Positions 40,349 through 47,043 of a stretch of DNA of 64,000 nt are shown here, piece by piece. The DNA comes from Burkholderiales bacterium (GTDB lineage: Bacteria > Pseudomonadota > Gammaproteobacteria > Burkholderiales > Burkholderiaceae_C): NCBI GenBank assembly GCA_016213205.1, contig JACRAZ010000060.1:186001-250000 (forward strand), given 5' to 3'. The notes beneath the pieces were generated by a model. It was not told the DNA's origin. It did no database searches and saw only the letters and a list, made by a program, of their open reading frames with translations. Every line of letters begins with the position of its first letter. Within the stretch, counting starts at the first letter, position 1. The translations under genes were made by a program, and so were the position numbers.

Positions 40349-41167
40349 ATGGGCATGTTCCTCGAACCGACGCTCGTCGGCGGCCTGTTGCTGCTGGGTG
40401 CGGTGGCGGGCTTCCTGGCCGGCATGCTGGGCATCGGCGGCGGCATGATGATGGTGCCGTTTCTCACCTACATGCTCACGCAGCACGGCATCGAGCCGGG
40501 GCTGGCGGTGAAGATGGCGATCGCCACCTCGATGGCCACGATCCTGTTCACCTCGCTGTCCAGCGTGCGTGCCCACCACCAGCGCGGTGCGGTGCAGTGG
40601 CCCATCGTGCGGCACCTGGCGCCGGGCATCGTGCTGGGCGGGCTGGCGGCCGGCGGCGGCGTGTTCGCGCTGGTCAAGGGCCAGGCGCTGGCGCTGTCAT
40701 TCGCACTCTTCGTCGGCTTCTCCGCCACGAAGATGCTGGTCGGGCAGAAGGCCTCGGCGGACCGCCAGCTGCCCGGCCCCTGGGGCCTGGCGGCCGTGGG
40801 TTCGGGCATCGGCTTTGTCTCGGGCCTGGTGGGCGCGGGTGGCGCGTTCATCTCGGTGCCGTTCATGACGCGGTGCAACGTGCCCATCCACCAGGCCGTG
40901 GCCAGCAGCGCCGCGCTGGGCCTGCCGATCGCGCTGGCCAACACGGTGGGCTATGTGCTCAGTGGCTGGCATGTCTCGGCCGCGATGCCGGGCAGCCTGG
41001 GCTACCTGGTGCTGCCGGCGCTGGGCATCATTGCGGTCGCCAGCGTGACGATGGCGCCGCTGGGCGCGCGCGCGGCCCATGCGATGGACACGCGCCAGCT
41101 CAAGCGTGTGTTCGCGCTGCTGCTGTACAGCCTGGCGGGCTACATGGTGTGGCGGGCCCTGGCCTGA
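40349..41167 (+). CDS. TauE/SafE-family sulfite exporter-like permease
   Basis: This inner-membrane permease has 272 residues and about eight hydrophobic helices. The two repeats carry the glycine signatures FLAGMLGIGGGMMMVP and FVSGLVGAGGAFISVP. Members export sulfite, sulfoacetate or other organosulfur anions; the substrate here is not readable. ATG 40349 is used; ATG 40355 would remove two residues. It is probably cotranscribed with the EVE gene. Confidence 0.88.
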   Translation: MGMFLEPTLVGGLLLLGAVAGFLAGMLGIGGGMMMVPFLTYMLTQHGIEPGLAVKMAIATSMATILFTSLSSVRAHHQRGAVQWPIVRHLAPGIVLGGLAAGGGVFALVKGQALALSFALFVGFSATKMLVGQKASADRQLPGPWGLAAVGSGIGFVSGLVGAGGAFISVPFMTRCNVPIHQAVASSAALGLPIALANTVGYVLSGWHVSAAMPGSLGYLVLPALGIIAVASVTMAPLGARAAHAMDTRQLKRVFALLLYSLAGYMVWRALA

Positions 41168-41191
41168 CGCCGCCAGACACGGGCGCCCGAC

Positions 41192-42214
41192 TCAGCCGAA
41201 CTTGATGCTGGCCAAGGCCACCGAGTTGCCACCACGCTTGCGCGCCGATTCGAGCGCAGCCTCGCACGCGGCGATCACTTCGTCCTGGGTGTGCGCGGTG
41301 TGCGGGTAGCTGGCCACGCCCATCGAGACCGTGAAGCCCAGCTCCTGCCCATCGAGCGCGACGATCTGCGTGGCGCACTGCCGGCGCAACCCTTCCATGC
41401 GCGAATGCGCCGTGGCCAGCCCCACGCCCGAGAGCAGCACCGCGAAACGGCGGTTGTCGATGCGGCAGGACGCATCCATTGCCCGCGTATTGCCGCGCAG
41501 CAGCCGGCCCATCGATTCGTGGATGCGCTCGAGCGCGCGCTCGCCGAAGGCCCGCACCTTGTCGGTGAGCGGGTCGATCTCCATGTAGACGAGCGCGAAC
41601 TCGCGGTGCTCGCGGGTGGAGAGGTCGACCTCGCGGCGCATCTGGTCATCGAAGTGGCCGCGGCTGGACAGGCCCGTGGCCTGGTCGCGCAGGCCGGTGT
41701 CGCCGAGCTCGCGACGCAATGCGACGTTGGCCTTTTGCTGCTGCTCGAGCTGTTCGAGCGCGGCCTTGAGCTGGGTTTCGCGCTGGCGCCCCGCGGCCAG
41801 GTCCTGCCACACGCTGCACAGCAGGCGGCGGCCGTCGAGCTCGCACACGGCGCGCAGCACCGACCACTCGCGGCGTTCGCCGCGCCAATCAAAACGGTGC
41901 TCGCTGCTCAACGCCGCGCCGTGCGCCAACGCGGTGTTGTCGGCCGTGCGCAGCAGGTGGGCCAGAGGGGCGTCCAGCAGTTCGGCATCGGTGCGGCCGC
42001 GCAGCTGGTCGGCCGGGCGGCCCAGGAAGGCGGCCATGGCTTCGTTCACCAGCAGATAGCGCCCGTCCGCGGCATCTTTCAGGCCCAGCATCCAGCCCTG
42101 CTGCGCCGCCAATGCCTGCAGCGCCTGCGCCATGACCTGCAAGGCCACCGGGCCGACCTGCGGCGCCAGGCCTGGGATGCCGGACGCGCCAGCGCTTTCG
42201 GACAAGGCGTTCAT
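41192..42214 (-). CDS. PAS domain protein with degenerate GGDEF domain
   Basis: This signalling protein has 340 residues. A PAS-like sensor domain spans about 35-140 (LKDAADGRYLLVNEAMAAFLGR), a coiled coil about 145-172, and a diguanylate-cyclase-like domain about 175-338 (DQATGLSSRGHFDDQM). The GGDEF signature is replaced by DNRRF at 253-257, so it is very unlikely to make c-di-GMP. It may bind a nucleotide or act through dimerisation. ATG 42214 (MNALSESAG) was chosen. It is convergent with the TauE gene and adjoins the ANTAR-PilJ gene on the same strand. Confidence 0.82.
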   Translation of the reverse strand: MNALSESAGASGIPGLAPQVGPVALQVMAQALQALAAQQGWMLGLKDAADGRYLLVNEAMAAFLGRPADQLRGRTDAELLDAPLAHLLRTADNTALAHGAALSSEHRFDWRGERREWSVLRAVCELDGRRLLCSVWQDLAAGRQRETQLKAALEQLEQQQKANVALRRELGDTGLRDQATGLSSRGHFDDQMRREVDLSTREHREFALVYMEIDPLTDKVRAFGERALERIHESMGRLLRGNTRAMDASCRIDNRRFAVLLSGVGLATAHSRMEGLRRQCATQIVALDGQELGFTVSMGVASYPHTAHTQDEVIAACEAALESARKRGGNSVALASIKFG

Positions 42215-42358
42215 CGGTCGGTGCCGTCGAGGACAGGGGCGTGGGGTGGAGAAGGAGGCTTCGGGGACTGTCGCATTCTGGGCGGCACGTGTTCCGCGAA
42301 TCAATCCAACGTTTGTTCGTCAGTTCTCCCTAGGTCGCGATGATACCCAGCCGGGGGG

Positions 42359-43627
42359 TCAGCCCAGGAGCACCTGCATGTTGTGCTCGTACAGCGATGT
42401 CAGGCGCTCGAAGCTCTGCAACAGGGCCTCGCTCTCGCGGGCCAGCACCACCCGCCCGTCACGGGCCAGCCCGGGCCGCATGCCCTCGAGCAGGCGCTGC
42501 CACTGGCCACGCGCCACGGCCAGGGTGGAGCGGATCTCCTCGCTGGCCAGGGGGGCCTGCTCCAGGCGCTGCAACGCGGCGTCGAACTCGGCCACCGTGG
42601 CCAGCGCATCGGTGGCCTGCGCCTGGGCCTGGCCCTGCGGCAGGACGCTGGCCAGCAGGGCGTGCTTGGCCACCCGCTGCGCCAGCATGCGCTGGCGGCC
42701 ACTGAGGTTCACCAGCTGCAGGCTGGGCCGGCCGCTGGCAGCCTGCAGCCCATCGGTGAGTGCCTGCGCGTGCTCGAGCAGTTGTGCGGCTGCGGCGTCG
42801 ATGGCCAGCAGGTCGGCCGGCGGCTGCAGCGCCAGCTGGGCCTGCAGCGCCTGCCAGGCCTGCCGGGTGGCCAGCCGAAGCGCCTCCAGCGCGGGCGACA
42901 CGCCCAAGCCCGCCAGGTGATCGATGCTGGCCTGCACGCGCACGACGGAGTCGCGCATCAGGGTGTCGGCGAGGGCCCGCTCGATGCCGATGTGCTCGAG
43001 CACCCTGGCCTTCACGATGCGTTGCGAGAGCATGCGCAACTGGCCCGCGCGGTTCACCGCGTCGGCGGATTCCGCGGCCTCGATCACGGCCCGCGAGACC
43101 TCGCCCACGCGCAGGTTGGTCTGCATCGAGGCCGTGCGCAGCAGCGCGAACGCGTCGGGCTCGCTGAGCTGCTGCGCGCTCATCAGCACGCCCTTGGCCC
43201 GGTCGACCCACTTGCGCTCGTCCAGCCGGGCGTGCACGCCGGCCAGTTCGCGCTGCAGGGCCTGGTGGCGCTGGAACAACGCGCGCGACAAGGGCAGGGC
43301 CATCGTCACCTGCTCCACGCTGCAAGGGCCTGCAAAACACTGTGTCACGCCGCCGGCCGCCGCCTGCTCGGCCGCTTCGGCCCGGAACTGGCGGCAGAAC
43401 AGCAGCACTGGAACGGCGCACGCGGCCTGCAACAGGCCGAGGCTGGTGAACAAGGCCTCGTCCGCCACGTCCACCTGCACGACGACCATTTCCGGTGCAA
43501 GCCGCACGGCCTCCCGCACCAAGTTGCAGCAGGCCGTGGCGCCGGCTACACGCAGGCCGGCGCTGTACAGGTGCGCCGCAACGGCCTGCGCCATGGCTTC
43601 TTCTGGGGCAGCAATCAACAAATGCAT
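42359..43627 (-). CDS. Pseudo-receiver/ANTAR/PilJ-repeat nitrate regulator
   Basis: This 422-residue fusion has three parts. Residues 1-120 form a receiver-like domain with Q51 where the phospho-aspartate should be. Residues about 133-186 form an ANTAR RNA-binding domain (ERKWVDRAKGVLMSAQQLSE). The rest contains two PilJ/NIT-like repeats marked by NRAGQLRMLSQRIVKA (192-206) and NLSGRQRMLAQRVAKH (307-321). These motifs resemble the P-box of nitrate sensors. There is no signal peptide or membrane segment, so sensing would be cytoplasmic. It looks like a one-protein analogue of Klebsiella NasR with the domain order reversed. It is divergent from narK. Confidence 0.85.
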   Translation of the reverse strand: MHLLIAAPEEAMAQAVAAHLYSAGLRVAGATACCNLVREAVRLAPEMVVVQVDVADEALFTSLGLLQAACAVPVLLFCRQFRAEAAEQAAAGGVTQCFAGPCSVEQVTMALPLSRALFQRHQALQRELAGVHARLDERKWVDRAKGVLMSAQQLSEPDAFALLRTASMQTNLRVGEVSRAVIEAAESADAVNRAGQLRMLSQRIVKARVLEHIGIERALADTLMRDSVVRVQASIDHLAGLGVSPALEALRLATRQAWQALQAQLALQPPADLLAIDAAAAQLLEHAQALTDGLQAASGRPSLQLVNLSGRQRMLAQRVAKHALLASVLPQGQAQAQATDALATVAEFDAALQRLEQAPLASEEIRSTLAVARGQWQRLLEGMRPGLARDGRVVLARESEALLQSFERLTSLYEHNMQVLLG

Positions 43628-43946
43628 CTCTGCGGGCCCTGGGGCCGGATCGTTCAATCCGCCAAGCATAGGCCACAGCCCCGTGCCGCCCTGGCCGAGG
43701 CCGGCGGCACGCTTGTTGCATAGCAGCATGCGCCGGGCGTAACGACGCGCCCGCGCCTCGTCCCGCGCCGCATGCATGGCGCCTTGCCGGGCTGGCCACG
43801 CCCCCGCATCGGGGTTGCCGTGAAGGCCAGCCGCCGTCAAGGCCAGACGCCGCCGCGCCCCCCGCCCCGATCACCCGCTGCCATTGGCCCGCATCCGGCC
43901 GCCGATGGGATCGCGGCCATGCCCCGTGCCCCACACAGACACCACC
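43628..43946. other. 319-bp divergent intergenic region between the ANTAR-PilJ gene and narK
   Basis: This region should hold the promoters of both divergent genes. It is very GC-rich and has several short inverted repeats, for example GGCCGC/GCGGCC near 43898-43919. I found no hairpin pair with the A1/G4 six-base loops seen in the nrt leader. The only sigma-54-like spacing matches have poor -12 elements. Confidence 0.6.
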
Positions 43947-45224
43947 ATGTCGTCCTTCAAGACCTTCCTTCGTGCCGGACACACCCCGACGCTCGTCGCG
44001 TCGTTCATGTACTTCGGCTTCTCATGCTGCATCTGGGTGCTCAACGGCGCGATGGCGCCGTTCATTAGCGAGACCTACCAGCTCAGCGCGGCGCAGAAGG
44101 GCCTGATGCTCTCGATCCCGATCATCGCCGGGGCGCTGATGCGCTTTCCGCTCGGCGTGCTGGCGCAGTACATCGGCCGCAAGAACGCCACGCTGGTCGA
44201 GATGGGGCTGATCGCGGTGGCGATGCTCTACGGCTTCTTCTTCGTGGACAGCTTCAACGACCTGCTCAAGATGGGCGTGCTGCTGGGCATTGCCGGTGCG
44301 AGCTTCGGCGTGGCGCTGTCGCTGGGCTCGGGCTGGTACCCACCCCAGCACAAGGGGCTGGCGATGGGCCTGGTGGGCGCAGGCAACGTGGGCACCGCCG
44401 TGTCGGTGCTGGTGGCGCCGCCGCTGGCGCAGTGGCTGGGCTGGCAGGCGGTGTATGCCGTGGCCGCGGCCGCCATCATGCTGCCCATCCTCACGGTGGT
44501 GCTGTTTGCCAAGGAGCCCCCGGATGTCGACTCGCACGCCGACTTCCGCTCGCACATCGCCTGCCTCTTCGAGCGGGACGGCTGGGCCTTCAGCCTGATC
44601 TACGGGGTCACGTTCGGCGGCTTCATCGGCCTGACCACCTTCCTGCCCTCGTACTACTACGACCAGTTCGGCGTGAGCAAGGTGCAGGCCGGCCAGCTCA
44701 CGATGCTGGCGGCCTTCATGGGCGCCGCGCTGCGTGTGGCCGGTGGCTGGATCTCCGACCGCTGGGGCGGCGTGAACACGCTGACGCTGGTGCTGGTGAT
44801 GGTGAGCGTGTGCCTGGTGCTGGTGGCGCTGTCCACCGGTTCGCTGGTGGGCACCACGCTGCTGCTGATGCTGTGTTTTGCCGCGCTGGGCGCGGGCAAT
44901 GGCGCGCTGTTCCAGCTGGTGCCGCTGCGCTGGCCCACCACCACCGCGGTGGCGGGCTCGATGATCGGCGAGATCGGGGCGTTGGGCGGTGGCCTGGTGC
45001 CCAACGCGATGGGCCTGTCCAAGCAGTACCTGGGCACCTACGCCTGGGGCTTCGTGCTGTTCGCGGTGCTGGGTGTGGTGATGCTCGGCGTGATGCGCGT
45101 GATGCAGATCCGCTGGACCCGCACCTGGGCCGAAAAAGGCGGCCGCGCCCGCAGCGCCGCAGCGCCTGTCGCCACGGCACGCGTGGCGCCAGCCAAGCTC
45201 AGCCCGCGCAGCGGCCGCCCGTGA
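43947..45224 (+). CDS. narK: Nitrate/nitrite MFS transporter, NarK family
   Basis: This is a 12-helix major facilitator for nitrate uptake or nitrate/nitrite exchange. The 425-residue protein has the nitrate signature glycine stretches LGIAGASFGVALSLGSGWYPP and LGAGNGALFQLVPLRWP, and AGALMRFPLGVLAQYIGRKN with the conserved arginine region. I chose ATG 43947 (MSSFKTFLRAGHTP). It provides a second nitrate entry route beside the nrt ABC system and adjoins the assimilatory reductase genes. Confidence 0.92.
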   Translation: MSSFKTFLRAGHTPTLVASFMYFGFSCCIWVLNGAMAPFISETYQLSAAQKGLMLSIPIIAGALMRFPLGVLAQYIGRKNATLVEMGLIAVAMLYGFFFVDSFNDLLKMGVLLGIAGASFGVALSLGSGWYPPQHKGLAMGLVGAGNVGTAVSVLVAPPLAQWLGWQAVYAVAAAAIMLPILTVVLFAKEPPDVDSHADFRSHIACLFERDGWAFSLIYGVTFGGFIGLTTFLPSYYYDQFGVSKVQAGQLTMLAAFMGAALRVAGGWISDRWGGVNTLTLVLVMVSVCLVLVALSTGSLVGTTLLLMLCFAALGAGNGALFQLVPLRWPTTTAVAGSMIGEIGALGGGLVPNAMGLSKQYLGTYAWGFVLFAVLGVVMLGVMRVMQIRWTRTWAEKGGRARSAAAPVATARVAPAKLSPRSGRP

Positions 45225-45256
45225 TCAGGCCACACCAGGCAGCGGCCATGCGGCGC

Positions 45257-46963
45257 TCATCGCGGCAGGAACAGCAGCCACACGACCAGCAGGCCGTTGA
45301 AGGCCAGCGACACGGCCAGCGCGATCTTCCACATCGCGGTGGGGTCGCGCGCCACCAGGGGCGTGGCCGTGGGCGCGGCCAGTGGCCGCGAGGCACCACG
45401 CTCCAGCGCGAGCACCAGTTCCTCGGCGGTCTCGAAGCGCAGGCGCCGGTCGCGCGCCACGGCCTTGAGCACCACATGGTCCAGCCAGATCGGCACCTCC
45501 GGCCGCACGCGCGAGGGCGGCACCGGGTCGCGCCGGTAGCGCATGGTCTGGTAGGGCTCGATCTCCCCGTAGGGCAGCCGGCCGCTGAGCCAGCGGTACA
45601 GCGTGACGCCCAGCGCGAACAGGTCGCTCATCGCGTCGGCCTGGCCGCCCTCCTCCCATTGCTCGGGGTTCATGTAGCTGGGCGTGCCGGCGTGCAGGCT
45701 GCGCACCGATTCGGGCTCGTTGCCGGACACGGCCACGCCCAGATCGAGCAGGCGCCACTGGCCATCGTCGGCCAGGTGCAGGTTGGCGGGCTTCACGTCG
45801 CGGTGCACCACGCGCTGGCGGTGCAGCCGGCCCAGCGCGCGCGCCATGGCCAGTGCGCCGGCCACCACCTCATCCACGCTGAAACGGCGGCCCTCCACGA
45901 GCATCTGCTCCAGCGTGGCACCGCTGTGCCAGTCGAACACCACGTAGAAGGCGCTGGGCGATCGTTGCGGCCGCACCCGCACGAAGCCCTGGGCCTGGCG
46001 TTCGGTCACCGTCTGCCCGAGCCAGGCCTCGTGGGCCAGCATCGCACGCTCCTCGGGGTCGGCGGCGCGGCTTTCGTGCAGGGTCTTGAGCGCCACCAGC
46101 GCACGGCTGTCGTTGTCGCGCGCCTGGTAGAGCCGGTGCACACCCGTATCGGCCACCAGCGCAGTGATGGTGTAGCCATCGATGACCTCGCCCACCTTCC
46201 AGCGTGGTGCGGCGGGCAACTGGCGTCCCTGCAGCACCGCGTCGTCCAGGCGCTGGCTCGCCAGGCCGCGCACCTGCACCACCAGCGCGGTGACGTTGTC
46301 GTGGCTGCCGGCGGTCAGCGCCGCCTGCACGATGCCCTCGCTCACCGCCTGGGCGGTGCCTGCCGTCGCCAGCGCCTGGGCCAGCTGGCGCTGCTTGAGC
46401 ACGCCGTGAACACCGTCGCTGGTGAGCAGCATCACGTCGCCCACCTGCAGCGCGCCCTGGTGGAAGTCCACCCGCACCGTGTCCTCCAGGCCCAGCGCGC
46501 GGGTGAGCTGGCTGCGCAGGTCTGGGTGGTCCAGGGCATGGTCCTGCGTCAGGCAGATCAGTTCGCCGTCGCGCAGCAGCCAGGCGCGTGTGTCGCCCAC
46601 GTGGGCCACGGTCCAGGTCTGGCCCTGCAGCACCAGCGCGGTGAGCGTGCTCAGGCCCGAGGCGTCGTCGCTGCGGCGGCGGTTGTGGTCGGCCAGCCAG
46701 GCGTTGTGGGCACCGATCAGGCGGTCCAGGGCCACGGTGGTTTCCCAGGTCGCAGGCACCGCGGGGAAGTCGGTCACCAGCGAGATCACCGCGGTCTGCG
46801 CCGCGGCGCGGCCATGGCCGCCGGCCGAGACGCCATCGGCCACCGCCGCGATCAGGCCGCGCGCGGCCTCCTGCGGCGGCGCCTGCCAGGCCGCGGCGAA
46901 GTCCTCGTTGTGCGGCCGGTGACCCCGTTCGCTGCAGTGGCCGATGTCGACATGAAAGCTCAT
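45257..46963 (-). CDS. PP2C phosphatase/serine-threonine kinase fusion protein
   Basis: This 568-residue protein joins two opposite activities. Residues 1-230 are a PP2C phosphatase with D43 in AAVADGVSAGGHG, GDTRAWLLRDG and a final GSHDNVTALVV. Residues about 262-530 are a protein kinase with K293, HRD at 387-389 (HRDVKPANL) and DLG in place of DFG at 407-409. The glycine-rich ATP loop is poorly conserved. Residues about 544-566 form one C-terminal membrane anchor. It lies between narK (convergent) and nirB (divergent, 80 bp away), so a role in nitrate assimilation is inferred from position. Confidence 0.88.
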   Translation of the reverse strand: MSFHVDIGHCSERGHRPHNEDFAAAWQAPPQEAARGLIAAVADGVSAGGHGRAAAQTAVISLVTDFPAVPATWETTVALDRLIGAHNAWLADHNRRRSDDASGLSTLTALVLQGQTWTVAHVGDTRAWLLRDGELICLTQDHALDHPDLRSQLTRALGLEDTVRVDFHQGALQVGDVMLLTSDGVHGVLKQRQLAQALATAGTAQAVSEGIVQAALTAGSHDNVTALVVQVRGLASQRLDDAVLQGRQLPAAPRWKVGEVIDGYTITALVADTGVHRLYQARDNDSRALVALKTLHESRAADPEERAMLAHEAWLGQTVTERQAQGFVRVRPQRSPSAFYVVFDWHSGATLEQMLVEGRRFSVDEVVAGALAMARALGRLHRQRVVHRDVKPANLHLADDGQWRLLDLGVAVSGNEPESVRSLHAGTPSYMNPEQWEEGGQADAMSDLFALGVTLYRWLSGRLPYGEIEPYQTMRYRRDPVPPSRVRPEVPIWLDHVVLKAVARDRRLRFETAEELVLALERGASRPLAAPTATPLVARDPTAMWKIALAVSLAFNGLLVVWLLFLPR

Positions 46964-46994
46964 AGGGCGCCGATTCTGGCCTGCGCGGCCGGTG

Positions 46995-47011
46995 CTGGCA
47001 CCGCGATTGCT
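46995..47011 (+). promoter_or_regulatory. Sigma-54 promoter of nirB
   Basis: CTGGCACCGCGATTGCT has GG at 46997-46998 and GC at 47009-47010, ten bases apart, a near-perfect sigma-54 element. The start of transcription would fall near 47022, giving a leader of about 22 bases. There is no room for an ANTAR element, unlike in the nrt operon. GGTGC-TG-GCACC overlaps the -24 box. Confidence 0.82.
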
Positions 47012-47043
47012 AATCCTGAAATGTGCTGGCTGGAGATCTGACG

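Noticed and set aside
43884-43900. Possible sigma-54 promoter before narK (TTGGCCCGCATCCGGC)
   Set aside because: The GG/GC spacing is right but the -12 element lacks the TTGC bases, and in such GC-rich DNA this spacing occurs by chance.
43741-43946. ANTAR-type hexaloop hairpins in the narK leader
   Set aside because: I looked for paired stems with A1/G4 six-base loops and found only a 4-bp stem with a seven-base loop and a GC dyad without the signature.
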